From positions 1 through 42,461 of the forward strand of contig CAADVV010000370.1 in the NCBI GenBank assembly GCA_900752535.1: a stretch of DNA of 42,461 nt, given 5' to 3'. How positions within the stretch are numbered: the stretch's first letter is position 1; every line of letters starts with the position of its first letter. The stretch is from Bacteroidales bacterium. GTDB taxonomy: Bacteria; Bacteroidota; Bacteroidia; Bacteroidales; Muribaculaceae. A program made the position numbers and the translations under genes. Below are positions 23,858 to 32,504 of the stretch, piece after piece. Below the pieces are notes generated by a model. That model had not been told where the DNA came from. It saw nothing but the letters and a program-made list of their open reading frames with translations, and searched no databases.

Positions 23858-23974
23858 AGTCGATCAGATTAAATGATGCCTCTTGTCATCGGTATTGTAT
23901 TGCACCATTGTTGATATGTGGAGGAAACCCCTTCCTTTCCCAGAACCTTGTCAAAATATTTTATTTCCATATAC

Positions 23975-24030
23975 TTATGCAATTTTGAAATACAACTGCA
24001 AAAATGCATAAATAGATAGACTGCGGCAAA
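23975..24030 (-). promoter_or_regulatory. Promoter with dyad for the phosphoribosyltransferase gene
   Basis: On the minus strand, TTTG (24027-24030), 20 nt, then CATTTTTG (23999-24006, one mismatch to TAnnTTTG). Arms TTATGCAATTTT (23975-23986) and AAAAATGCATAA (24000-24011) are inverted repeats with one mismatch and cover the -7 box, as a repressor site would. The leader is about 140 nt. Confidence 0.55.
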
Positions 24031-24367
24031 TTTTCACAGTTATTTTTGAAATTCCACTCCGAAGAATACCCCATTATAACAGACCTATCCTTTGCTTTTT
24101 TTACGAGCACATGCCTTTATCGGCAGATCTGCCTTTCTCTTTTCGTCGGCGAATATAGGACAAAGCGCATAAACGCCAAGCCACATTTCATTCGGATGAC
24201 GAAAACAGACCATTGCATAGTCGGTTTTCTATCCGGGTTTGGCTCATTATGCCGATGCTTTATCCTCTCTCTGCCTTAAAAAGCCGAAAAACAGACCTGC
24301 ACCGCAAGGCGAAAGCAGGGAAAGAAAAAACGGCGTTCAATGTTTAATTTCTTAAAACAAAACGAGT
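24031..24367. other. Intergenic leader of the small ICE gene at 24368
   Basis: I see no convincing gene. The end of the region (CTGC, 14 nt, GCAGGGAAAGAAAAAACGGCG at about 24297-24334) resembles the tail of the repeated leader modules found upstream of other single genes of this element: a small hairpin followed by GGGAAAGAAAAAAC. It may be a diverged member. Confidence 0.4.
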
Positions 24368-24592
24368 ATGACAGACGAAATCAGACAGGATGGCAAAGTG
24401 GTGCTGTCGGGCGAGGACGGGTTTTCTATCCCGATGTTTTTCAACAATCTCTGCGGAAAGAACTTCTCCGGAGAGAAGTACCGGGATTACATCAAGTACA
24501 TAGCCCTCGGAGAAATGGGTTTCAAGCCCGGACGTATCGAGTTCTACCGGGACGGAGTGCTGCAGAGGACGGGAGAAATCCCGAATGGATAG
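24368..24592 (+). CDS. Small conserved ICE protein
   Basis: This is a 74-residue soluble protein (LSGEDGFSIPMFFNNLCGKN, YIKYIALGEMGFKPGRIEFY). The start is preceded by an A-rich stretch (TTAAAACAAAACGAGT), which is usual for this phylum. There is no signal or membrane segment. The length and sharp stop before a GC-rich hairpin support a real gene. I recognise no function. It is the first plus-strand gene after the accessory block. Confidence 0.65.
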   Translation: MTDEIRQDGKVVLSGEDGFSIPMFFNNLCGKNFSGEKYRDYIKYIALGEMGFKPGRIEFYRDGVLQRTGEIPNG

Positions 24593-24613
24593 AACTATTT
24601 CCACCCTTTATGC

Positions 24614-24642
24614 TCCCCGACAGTGTAAACCGTTGTCGGGGA
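24614..24642 (+). terminator. GC-rich hairpin after the small ICE gene
   Basis: TCCCCGACAG (24614-24623) pairs with TTGTCGGGGA (24633-24642). There is no good T-run, so termination may be weak. Confidence 0.5.
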
Positions 24643-24704
24643 AGCCTATGAGTATAACATGGCTATTTAATTATTGTTAATGGCACAGTCTTTAGATACG
24701 ATTA

Positions 24705-24736
24705 TTTGTATAGTGCGAAAATCCGCACTACATTTA
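24705..24736 (+). promoter_or_regulatory. Promoter with operator in its spacer, upstream of the toxin-antitoxin-like pair
   Basis: TTTG (24705-24708), exactly 20 nt, then TACATTTA (24729-24736, 7 of 8 to TAnnTTTG). A perfect dyad TAGTGCG-N6-CGCACTA (24711-24730) fills the spacer between the boxes. A protein bound there would block RNA polymerase, which is the classic layout of an autoregulated toxin-antitoxin operon whose antitoxin is a Xre-type regulator. Confidence 0.7.
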
Positions 24737-24761
24737 TAGCATATATAATGAATTTAGGTTT

Positions 24762-25046
24762 ATGAAGCGAATTTTTAGCAAGCAGGAAGTAATCGACATT
24801 GGTAACAAATTAGCGAAAGCAAATTTTGTCGCAACTTACAAACCGCGTAGCCATTCGCATAATGTTTTTAGTTTGTTTCCCCAAACGGAAGCACAGTATA
24901 ACTGGTTAAAAAGGAAGCGTGGTACTACTTATAATGTTATAATTCTTTATACCATAGAAGAGGTATTAAAAGAAGTGCCGGAACTTCGGGATAACATTAG
25001 ACCTACTAAGAGTGGCAGATTTTGTAGAATAGATATAACACTTTAA
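24762..25046 (+). CDS. Small basic protein, candidate toxin of a two-gene module
   Basis: This is a 94-residue protein, basic in its first two thirds (FVATYKPRSHSHNVFSLFPQ, YNWLKRKRGTTYNVIILYTI) with an acidic helix and a basic end (RPTKSGRFCRIDITL). I do not recognise the fold; size and charge resemble RelE/HigB-type toxins, but the catalytic signature is not evident. The stop is 3 nt before the start of a Xre-family regulator, and the toxin-first order is that of HigBA modules. Its AT-rich codon use differs from the GC-rich ICE backbone, which suggests separate acquisition. Confidence 0.65.
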   Translation: MKRIFSKQEVIDIGNKLAKANFVATYKPRSHSHNVFSLFPQTEAQYNWLKRKRGTTYNVIILYTIEEVLKEVPELRDNIRPTKSGRFCRIDITL

Positions 25047-25049
25047 GAT

Positions 25050-25334
25050 ATGGATAAAAAAGCGTACAGAGAGGTTTTGGGTCAACGGCTCAAAGCATTT
25101 AGAGAAGAAAGAGGACTAACAGTTTACAAGGTGGCACAAAGCGGAGGCATCTGCATAGACCAAGTAAAAGCCATAGAAAGCGGAGAAACAAACTATACGA
25201 TAGATGCTTTTCTGGGGTACATAGTTGGAAGTGATTTATATATGTACTTTGCTGAAAAGTCAGAGAACAGAAAAAGACCCCACGATTTTAACGACATAGC
25301 CGACATGGCTATAAAGAACGATCCGAAAGCATAA
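25050..25334 (+). CDS. Xre-family helix-turn-helix regulator, candidate antitoxin
   Basis: This is a 94-residue protein. Residues about 10-60 form a Cro/C1-type HTH (LGQRLKAFREERGLTVYKVA, then IDQVKAIESGETNYTIDAFL). The C-terminal part is charged (AEKSENRKRPHDFNDIADMA). It probably binds the dyad in the upstream promoter and represses its own operon. It follows the preceding gene by 3 nt. After it, 25335-25555 contains no gene with a start codon, only an open stretch with one hydrophobic segment. Confidence 0.8.
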   Translation: MDKKAYREVLGQRLKAFREERGLTVYKVAQSGGICIDQVKAIESGETNYTIDAFLGYIVGSDLYMYFAEKSENRKRPHDFNDIADMAIKNDPKA

Positions 25335-25555
25335 AAGAATATATACCTTTATTCTCTGGTAATGATTGGGCAATCGTCTATTTTGCTTTATTTGTTCTGA
25401 TAGCTTTTATAGACGCAAATGTATGGAAAAGAAAGTGGACGAAGAGGAAATTTGAATCATTCTCTTTTTGTTCTGCCCACTTCTATTCCATTTATATCGA
25501 CCAGTCAGTAAATAAAAGAATGAGGTGTCTATTGAGTGCAACGTACTTATATCGG

Positions 25556-26140
25556 CTACAAGTTTTCAATAAAATGATTATCGGACGTATCCCAGTATTT
25601 CCTGTACACGAAATCAGTATTGCCATTTAAGTTTAACTGGTACATCCTGAATACCACCGGAAAGTTTTTGGGTTGCCATTGCTCTTCATACGAGTAGCAG
25701 TAAGTCATGCCGAGCTTCCGCATCACATTCCCGCTTCTCGGGTTGTTCCGGTCGTGCGTTGCCGTGATATAGGGCAAACCGTCTTTCCGCACTTGTTCGA
25801 TGACGGCCCTGCCTGCCTCCGTAGCTATCCCCTTGTACCAGAATTCCCTGCGAAGCCCGTAGCCGAAATCATGGTGTTCTTCCATATCGACCTTTATGTA
25901 GCCTATCGGGAAATCATCGCTTTTAAGACAGATGGCATAGGCGTATGCCTGCGGCTGCCTGTATTTTATGGCATACCTTTCCTCATAAAACAGTTCGGTC
26001 TCCTCGATGTCCTTCACGGGATCCCAAGGCAGGAACCTGTTGGCTTCCTTGTCTTTGAGTATGAGGAAAAGGGCTTCCATGTCCTTTTTCGTGAACTGCC
26101 TCAAAACCAAACGGTCTGTCTCCAATGCAGGTGTGTTCAT
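25556..26140 (-). CDS. GNAT acetyltransferase, RimJ/RimL type
   Basis: This is a 194-residue protein. The opening LETDRLVLRQFTKKDMEALF is the signature of RimJ/RimL-like GNAT enzymes. The acetyl-CoA motif A lies in FWYKGIATEAGRAVIEQVR near residues 102-120, followed by THDRNNPRSGNVMRKLGM, the standard NxxS...KxGF element. The substrate (a protein N-terminus or a small molecule such as an amino-sugar antibiotic) cannot be read from the sequence. The start overlaps the stop of the upstream GNAT gene by 4 nt, so the two form one operon. The stop is in an AT-rich gap. Confidence 0.88.
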   Translation of the reverse strand: MNTPALETDRLVLRQFTKKDMEALFLILKDKEANRFLPWDPVKDIEETELFYEERYAIKYRQPQAYAYAICLKSDDFPIGYIKVDMEEHHDFGYGLRREFWYKGIATEAGRAVIEQVRKDGLPYITATHDRNNPRSGNVMRKLGMTYCYSYEEQWQPKNFPVVFRMYQLNLNGNTDFVYRKYWDTSDNHFIENL

Positions 26141-26574
26141 CGGGCTGCCGGCTGTAATTGCAAATGCAAAATAGGATACGGCTTGCCTTCATTGTCCGTT
26201 TCTGATTTCCCTACTACGTGAAATCCTACATGTGTATAGAAGCCCACGGCTTGAACGTTCTGCTCGTTCACATCGACTTTGGTCACATGCAATTCTTCGA
26301 TGGCATAAAGTATCAATCGTTTTCCGATTCCTTTTCCCCTGTGGCTATTATCCACAAACAACATTTCTATGTTATCTCCGGCTATGCCGATAAAGCCGAT
26401 CAGGCAGCCTTCCTGTTCGAATCCCCATAAAGTAACATGGGGAAAATAGGACGGTACATGCTCCTTATAATACAGGAAGTCTTCTTTTTTCAGAAAATCA
26501 TGCGTGTGCAACACCGCGCTTTCCCAAATCTCCGCCAATCGCGGATAATCGGATTGTTCTATCTTTCTAATCAT
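26137..26574 (-). CDS. GNAT acetyltransferase, YjaB-like
   Basis: This is a 145-residue protein. AEIWESAVLHTHDFL, MLFVDNSHRGKGIGKRLI (acetyl-CoA motif A, RGKGIG) and VNEQNVQAVGFYTHVGF followed by GKPYPILHL closely match the layout of E. coli YjaB, including the VNEQN...AVGFY block and the GKPYPLL ending. The natural substrate of YjaB is not settled. It is the first gene of a two-gene minus-strand operon. The -7 box TATTTTTG lies 20 nt upstream of the ATG. Both genes are accessory cargo next to the ICE backbone. Confidence 0.88.
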   Translation of the reverse strand: MIRKIEQSDYPRLAEIWESAVLHTHDFLKKEDFLYYKEHVPSYFPHVTLWGFEQEGCLIGFIGIAGDNIEMLFVDNSHRGKGIGKRLILYAIEELHVTKVDVNEQNVQAVGFYTHVGFHVVGKSETDNEGKPYPILHLQLQPAAR

Positions 26575-26593
26575 ATTTCTACATTTTTGATTG

Positions 26594-26601
26594 CAAAAAT
26601 A
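26594..26601 (-). promoter_or_regulatory. -7 box of the GNAT operon
   Basis: TATTTTTG on the minus strand is an exact TAnnTTTG match and lies 20 nt before the ATG. A -33 TTTG appears only at a short spacing (17 nt), so that half is uncertain. Confidence 0.6.
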
Positions 26602-26739
26602 CAGAAATTTAATCGCAGCAAAAAGAAATACAGATGTATTTGCTTGATATTCTTTCTTTGACCCAGTACCTATTCTGCAACTAATGGTTGCAGAATTTCA
26701 TTCAAACGGTATTAGGTATCGGAATTTCGGCCTGCCCTG

Positions 26740-27070
26740 TTATACGATGATTTTCCCCTTTTCTATGCCCGTTCCGTCCTGTTACCCTTATACCCATTCT
26801 CATACCTCCCTCTTTTAGCTGTCGGTTTCCGTGCCCAGCCTTGCAGCGACCTGCGGGGTATTATTTTTCCGCAAAGGTATCCGGCAGTTCCAATCCTGCC
26901 AATGCCGGCTGCGCTGCGAGTGAGGCGTAAAAATCTTCCTCTCCGTTGTCGAGCGTATTTTTTCGCTTCAGCCTTGTCTGATTGTCCCTGCCACCTTCAA
27001 GGGGCAGAAAAATAATCCCTGCGGTCGCAAACAGGCCGAACAGAGGGAAACAAACAAAACAAACAAGGTT
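26740..27070 (+). promoter_or_regulatory. Structured leader of the methylase-helicase gene
   Basis: About 330 nt without a gene. It has CCTTTTATA-like pyrimidine boxes (CCCTTTTCTA near 26757, CCCTTATAC near 26785, CCTCTTTTA near 26808) and GCAAAGGTA at 26871-26879. A long-range inverted repeat pairs ATTATTTTTC (26860-26869) with GAAAAATAAT (27007-27016) and GCGACC (26846-26851) with GGTCGC (27023-27028). The tail CCGAACAGAGGGAAACAAAC is like the tails of the repeated leader modules downstream. It is probably a diverged member of the same regulatory family. Confidence 0.5.
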
Positions 27071-27075
27071 AGGTT

Positions 27076-30000
27076 ATGAGTTACAACAAATTGAAATCAC
27101 TGGTGGCAAACGTGGAAGCCATTGCAACGGCAATGAAAATCCGTATCGACGACAGGCAAGCCACCGACGAAGAGAAAGAGGTATTATCCCGATATTCCGG
27201 TTTCGGGGGTATTAAAGACGTGTTGAGCATAGGAACGGAACGCACTGCCAACGATGATGTGGCCGAGCATATCCACAGGTTGCAAGACTTGATAGAAGCA
27301 TATCCCTATTACGACGACGCCATGCGGCAAGCCGTCATCGACAGTATAAAATCCTCTGTCCTGACCGCTTTTTACACGCCGAAATTCCTCATAGACGCAG
27401 TAGCCCGGCAGATACACGCCACATTCAAGGATAACAGCCTGCAAATGCGCACGTTCCTCGAACCCAGTGCCGGGATAGGCGGTTTTCTGCCCGTCGCCAT
27501 GCCTGACACCCGCAGCTACGCCTTTGAAAAAGATTGCCTTACGGGACTTATCCTGTCGTTTCTGCATGATAAGACGACCACGGTAACGGCAGGTTTCGAG
27601 ACGATAGCCGACCAGCATCTGGAGCACGGGAGCTTCGATGTTATCGCCTCGAATATCCCGTTCGGCAATTTCCGGGTGTTCGACGCGGAAATGTGGAAGA
27701 AAGGCGGCATGTACGAACAGTCAGCCAAGACCATACACAACTACTTTTTTGTCAAGGCAATGGAACTGTTGAACGAGGGCGGACTGCTGGCGTTCGTTGC
27801 GCCGAGAGGAATTGCCGACACGCCGGGCAACAAGTTCGTGCGCGAGTACCTCGTCAATCATGCCGACCTCATAACGGCCTTACGGCTGCCCGATACCCTT
27901 TTCATGCAGACGAGCGGCATAGAGGTAGGGAGCGACCTCCTGATATTCCAGAAACACAGCCGCAAGGCGACGCTCTCGTTACGGGAGAAGATGTTTTTGC
28001 AGGTTTCCAAGGAAAAGGCCGACACGGCGGGAACGACAACCGACTATGCGAATAAAATCTTTACCCTCCCCAAGACCGCCCTTGCCACGGACAGCCGCAT
28101 TGCGCTGAACCAGTTCGGAAAGTACGTCCGCAAATACCAGTGGTTAGGCGATGAAAATGCCATGTCCCAATACCTTTCCGCACTGCTCAAATACGACTTC
28201 GACCGCTATTTTCGCAAAGCTCTTTTCGCCAGCCACGGCCAAGACAACGCCCCCGTGCAGATGTCCCTTTTCGGCGAGCCGCAGACGGCCAAAGGCATAC
28301 GTGCCTACACGGAGAACATGGAAGCATGGATAAAGAACGGCGCAATGGTCGTTTTCGAGGGGCAGGTAGGTACGCTCCGGTTCCGCAAGTCGAGCCGTTA
28401 CACGGAGACAGCCGTCGATTTCGTACCCGTGGACGAGGGCAAGGTAAACACGGACAGGGCCGCCGACTATTTCCCCATACGCAAGGCGTATTTCGAGCTG
28501 TCCGGCAGGGAACGGGAAGAACAAAAGGAGTGCCCGGAGCTGCGTAAACAACTCAACGCCCTATACGACGCTTTTGTTGCCAAATGGGGATTTTTCCACG
28601 ACAACGACAACAAAGAGTTTATCATGCTCGACAGCCTCGGTACGGAGGTGTTCACGATAGAAATGCAGGTCGGCAGGGACATCTTCAAAGCCGATGTTAT
28701 GCGTGAACCAGTCGCTTTCAAGAAGATAGACACCGCCGTAACGCTGTCCCCCGTGGAAGCCTTGGCAAGCAGCCTGAACTTTTACGGCAAGGTCGATATG
28801 GGCTACATGGCACAAGCCACGAACAAGGAGGAAGAAGAAATCATCGAAGCCCTGCAAGGGGAAATCTTCTACAATCCGGCCAGCGCAGAATGGGAGCACA
28901 AAGGGAAGTTCCTCGCCGGAAACGTCATAGCCAAGCAGCAAGAAACGCTATCCTTTCTCCCGGATCTCGCCGGAAAGGAGAAAGAATGGGCCGAAGCGTC
29001 CGCAAAGGCACTGGAGAACACCATACCCGAACCGATACCCTATGAAGAACTCGACATCAACATGGGCGAGCGGTGGATAGATACGAAGCTGTACGCCGAT
29101 TTCGCCTCCGAACTCTTCGGAGTGGGTGCGGATGTGATGTATTTCGACGTGAACGACACCTACCTGATTCGGCTGCAGGGATATTCACCCGTGGCATACA
29201 ATACCTATTCCGTGCGCAACTACAACGGCGAGGATTTGTTTGTACACGCCCTGCACGATACCGTTCCCGAAATAACGAGAGAGGAATATCGGAACGGCAG
29301 CAAAGTACGTGTGCCGGACGAGGAAGCCATGCAGGAGGCCGCCGCCAAGATACAGGAAATCAGAGAACGTTTCAACCAGTGGCTCGACAACGAGCCACTG
29401 GAAGGCCGGGACGAACTGGTAAGGACATACAACGAGCGTTTCAACTGTTACGTGCGTCCGCACTACGACGGCTCGGCGCAGACATTCCCCGGCCTCTCTT
29501 TCGAGCAGTTCCCGTACAAAGAACTTTATCCCTCACAGAAAGACGCTATCTGGATGATAAAGCAGAACGGCGGCGGTATCTGCTGGCACGAGGTCGGTAC
29601 GGGCAAGACGATGATAATGTGCGTGGCCGCCTACGAAATGAAACGTCTCGGACTGGTGCAGAAACCCCTCATTATCGGGCTGAAAGCTAACGTGCACGAG
29701 ATTGCCGACACGTTCCGAAAGGCATACCCCGCAGCCAAGGTGCTCTATCCGGGCAAGGAAGATTTCACCCCTGCCAATCGCAAAGAGGTGTTTTCAAAAA
29801 TCAAGAACAACAACTGGGACTGCATTATCCTGACACACGACCAGTTTAGCAAGATTCCGCAGTCCGAAGAAACCATGTACGACATATTCTCGGAAGAACT
29901 GGCCGACGTGGAGCACAGCCTCGAAGTGTTGGAGCAGTCCACCATGCGCTACCGGAGCGGCAGGATGCAGAAAGGACTGGAAACCCGGAAACAAAACCTT

Positions 30001-32052
30001 AAAGCCAAGCTCGCCGAGCTGCAGATGAAGATAGACCGCCGGAAAGACGATACCGTCGATTTCCGCTCGATGGGCATAGACCACATATTTGTGGACGAAT
30101 GCCACTGCTATAAAAATCTGATGTTCCAGACACGCCACACGAGGGTAGCGGGCATCGGCAACGCGCAAGGCTCGCAAAGGGCGATGAACCTTTTGTTTGC
30201 CATTCGGGACATTCAACGCCGCACGGGAAAGGATTTGGGGGCTACGTTCCTGTCGGGTACGGTGGTCGTCAATGCGTTGACCGAACTGTACGTGATGTTC
30301 AAATACCTGCGTCCGAGGGAACTCAAGCGGCAACAAGTAAGCTGTTTCGACGCTTGGGCGGCTATCTTCACGAAAAAGACCGCTGACTACGAGCTGAACG
30401 TAACGGGTACGATAAAGCGCAAAGAGCGTTTCCGCACTTACATCAAAGTGCCGGAACTGGCGATGTTCCTGCGGGAGATTACCGACTATCGTACAGCCGA
30501 TATGATAAACCTCGATGTGCCGGACAAAAACGTGCGTTTCCTTTCCCATGCACCCACTATCCAACAGGAGGAAATGATCGGGCGGCTCGTCGCCTTTGCG
30601 CACAGCGGACAATGGGAAGATTTGGGGTTGGATATTCCGCAGCCGGACAATCTCGACAAGGCGAAAATGCTTGTAGCTACCAACGTGGCACGCAAGATGT
30701 CCCTTGATATGCGCTTGCTGGGCGACAAGTTCAGCGACGACGAGAACAACAAGGCTTCTATCTGTGCACGGACGATCTATGACTATTACGAGCGTTCGAC
30801 CGCCAACCGGGGCACGCAGTTCGTCTTCAGCGACCTTGCCACTTACAAGCCGAACGAGTGGAACATCTATAGCGACATCAAGAACAAGCTGGTGGCAATG
30901 GGGATTCCTGCCGATGAAATCCAGTTTATCCAGTGCGCCAAGACCGAACGGGCGAGAAAGAAACTCTTTGCGGACATGAACAGCGGCAGGGTACGGGTGT
31001 TGTTCGGCTCTACCTCGATGTTGGGAACGGGAGTAAACGCCCAGGAGAGGGCCGTTGCGGTGCATCATCTGGAGATACCTTGGCGCCCTGCCGACATGGA
31101 GCAGCGCAACGGTCGTGCGGTACGCAAGGGTAACACTGTCAAGCTCTGGGGAAACAACACCGTGGACGTGGTGATTTACGGTACGCAAAAGACGCTCGAC
31201 GCTTACAAATTTAACCTGTTGAAAAACAAGCAAATGTTTATCAACCAGATTAACAACGGTACGATTGCCGTGCGCCGTATCGACGAGGACGCTATGGACG
31301 AGGACAACGGCATGAATTTCGCCGAGTTCGTGGCTCTCCTGTCGGGAAATACCGACCTGTTGGAGAAAACGAAGCTCGACAACAAGATTATGCAGCTCGA
31401 AAAGGAACAGGCCATTTTCAAGAAAGACCGTATCAGGGCCGAGCGTAAGATTGCGGCCAACCGGGAAGACATAACAAAGGCCGAGAGTGCTGCCGAACGC
31501 ATGACGCAGGACTGGGAATATATCACCTCTTACACGAGAGACCGGACGACCCGGCTGTTGAACCTCGCACAAGCCACGGCGGAAGAGACCGGACGGGAGC
31601 TGCACCGCATTTCCAAGACCTACCGCAACGGGGCAATCAGCACGATAGGCACGTATGCCGGATTGAACCTTTCGGTGTACAGCGAGTATGACATGGGCGG
31701 TACATTTTACCGCAATACGTTCCTCGTCGAGGGCGTAAGCGGGCTTAAATACCGTTGCGGCCTGTCGGGCGCATTGCCTCTGGGCTTCGTAGAATCGTCC
31801 CGATACCCGCAAGCCGCCCTTGCCAAGCTGCCCGGCATGATTGAGGAACAACGGCAGAAGATTGCCAAGCTGGAGAGCGAGATACCCACCTTAGAGACAA
31901 TCATAGCCCGCAAGTGGAGCAAGGCGGACGAGTTGGCAAGGCTCAAACAAGAGTGCAACGCTTTACAGCATCGGATCGACGAGAGTATGAAAGAGGCGGA
32001 ACGCACGCAGTCCGTCCTTTCCGAACACGAGGCCAGCGATAAAGCGGCCTGA
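27076..32052 (+). CDS. Giant N6-adenine DNA methyltransferase-helicase fusion (N12-class/DarB-like)
   Basis: This is a 1658-residue protein. The N-terminal methyltransferase domain has the AdoMet motif FLEPSAGIGGFL near residue 125 and the catalytic motif SNIPFGNF near 192 (NPPF/NIPFG type). A superfamily 2, Snf2-like helicase follows: Walker A HEVGTGKTM near 838-846, VDECH near 1005, SGTVV, and motif VI QRNGRAVRKG near 1342. A coiled-coil C-terminus ends the protein (LEKEQAIFKKDRIRAERKIA). This architecture is known from phage P1 DarB (anti-restriction) and from many Bacteroidota ICEs. It probably modifies or protects the transferred DNA; recognition site and role are unknown here. The gene stands alone, between a structured leader and a terminator. 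Confidence 0.92.
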   Translation: MSYNKLKSLVANVEAIATAMKIRIDDRQATDEEKEVLSRYSGFGGIKDVLSIGTERTANDDVAEHIHRLQDLIEAYPYYDDAMRQAVIDSIKSSVLTAFYTPKFLIDAVARQIHATFKDNSLQMRTFLEPSAGIGGFLPVAMPDTRSYAFEKDCLTGLILSFLHDKTTTVTAGFETIADQHLEHGSFDVIASNIPFGNFRVFDAEMWKKGGMYEQSAKTIHNYFFVKAMELLNEGGLLAFVAPRGIADTPGNKFVREYLVNHADLITALRLPDTLFMQTSGIEVGSDLLIFQKHSRKATLSLREKMFLQVSKEKADTAGTTTDYANKIFTLPKTALATDSRIALNQFGKYVRKYQWLGDENAMSQYLSALLKYDFDRYFRKALFASHGQDNAPVQMSLFGEPQTAKGIRAYTENMEAWIKNGAMVVFEGQVGTLRFRKSSRYTETAVDFVPVDEGKVNTDRAADYFPIRKAYFELSGREREEQKECPELRKQLNALYDAFVAKWGFFHDNDNKEFIMLDSLGTEVFTIEMQVGRDIFKADVMREPVAFKKIDTAVTLSPVEALASSLNFYGKVDMGYMAQATNKEEEEIIEALQGEIFYNPASAEWEHKGKFLAGNVIAKQQETLSFLPDLAGKEKEWAEASAKALENTIPEPIPYEELDINMGERWIDTKLYADFASELFGVGADVMYFDVNDTYLIRLQGYSPVAYNTYSVRNYNGEDLFVHALHDTVPEITREEYRNGSKVRVPDEEAMQEAAAKIQEIRERFNQWLDNEPLEGRDELVRTYNERFNCYVRPHYDGSAQTFPGLSFEQFPYKELYPSQKDAIWMIKQNGGGICWHEVGTGKTMIMCVAAYEMKRLGLVQKPLIIGLKANVHEIADTFRKAYPAAKVLYPGKEDFTPANRKEVFSKIKNNNWDCIILTHDQFSKIPQSEETMYDIFSEELADVEHSLEVLEQSTMRYRSGRMQKGLETRKQNLKAKLAELQMKIDRRKDDTVDFRSMGIDHIFVDECHCYKNLMFQTRHTRVAGIGNAQGSQRAMNLLFAIRDIQRRTGKDLGATFLSGTVVVNALTELYVMFKYLRPRELKRQQVSCFDAWAAIFTKKTADYELNVTGTIKRKERFRTYIKVPELAMFLREITDYRTADMINLDVPDKNVRFLSHAPTIQQEEMIGRLVAFAHSGQWEDLGLDIPQPDNLDKAKMLVATNVARKMSLDMRLLGDKFSDDENNKASICARTIYDYYERSTANRGTQFVFSDLATYKPNEWNIYSDIKNKLVAMGIPADEIQFIQCAKTERARKKLFADMNSGRVRVLFGSTSMLGTGVNAQERAVAVHHLEIPWRPADMEQRNGRAVRKGNTVKLWGNNTVDVVIYGTQKTLDAYKFNLLKNKQMFINQINNGTIAVRRIDEDAMDEDNGMNFAEFVALLSGNTDLLEKTKLDNKIMQLEKEQAIFKKDRIRAERKIAANREDITKAESAAERMTQDWEYITSYTRDRTTRLLNLAQATAEETGRELHRISKTYRNGAISTIGTYAGLNLSVYSEYDMGGTFYRNTFLVEGVSGLKYRCGLSGALPLGFVESSRYPQAALAKLPGMIEEQRQKIAKLESEIPTLETIIARKWSKADELARLKQECNALQHRIDESMKEAERTQSVLSEHEASDKAA

Positions 32053-32077
32053 CCGTAATTCATAGATTTAACCTTTT

Positions 32078-32116
32078 CCCTCTGTTCGGTTACAAGGACC
32101 GGACAGGGGGACTTTT
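32078..32116 (+). terminator. Terminator after the methylase-helicase gene
   Basis: CCCTCTGTTCGGT (32078-32090) pairs with ACCGGACAGGGGG (32098-32110), with a few wobble pairs, and a T-run follows (ACTTTTTC). Confidence 0.8.
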
Positions 32117-32179
32117 TCATCTTCCGGTCTGCCGACGGCCATACCCGGTTGTAGCGGAATCTGCCCCTTGTACCTCCGA

Positions 32180-32500
32180 CCACTCCTTTTATACCGTACT
32201 CTTTGTCTTTTATAGGCAGGCTTTCGCTTCCCCCTTTTGTAGATTGAGATGCCATCACGAACCGACGACCGTAAAGCCCGACACTTTTTTCCGCAAAGTT
32301 GATTGCATCTCAAAACTTTGCCTCAAGGCCCATCTTCGATTTTCCTGATGAAAAATCTTCCTTCTCACTTCGTTCCAAGAGTATTTTTCATGGAATCCTT
32401 GCCGCAAACCCCGTGATGCAAAGACGAAGCAGAAAAAAGGATCAAACTTTCCGGTAATCGCTCGAACCGGAGGGAAATAAAAAAACTTAAAAACAAATTG
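32180..32500 (+). promoter_or_regulatory. Leader with CCTTTTATA boxes upstream of sigma-like gene
   Basis: Three boxes, CCTTTTATA (32185-32193), TCTTTTATA (32206-32214) and CCTTTTGTA (32233-32241), have starts 21 and 27 nt apart. GCAAAGTT (32293-32300) and AACTTTGC (32314-32321) are a perfect inverted repeat. GATGCAAAGACG (near 32418) corresponds to the TGCAAAGGT box of the full leader modules, and CCGGT-N10-ACCGG followed by AGGGAAATAAA (near 32450-32480) corresponds to their second hairpin and tail. No gene is seen. Confidence 0.5.
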
Positions 32501-32504
32501 AAAC

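Noticed and set aside
24046..24279. Possible 77-residue protein in the gap before the gene at 24368
   Set aside because: Random-looking composition and no recognisable motif. It overlaps the phosphoribosyltransferase promoter area and a leader-like region.
25335..25555. Open stretch after the Xre gene that encodes a hydrophobic segment (WAIVYFALFVLIAFIDANVW)
   Set aside because: There is no start codon in frame and no homologous neighbour. It may be a remnant, but I cannot support a gene.
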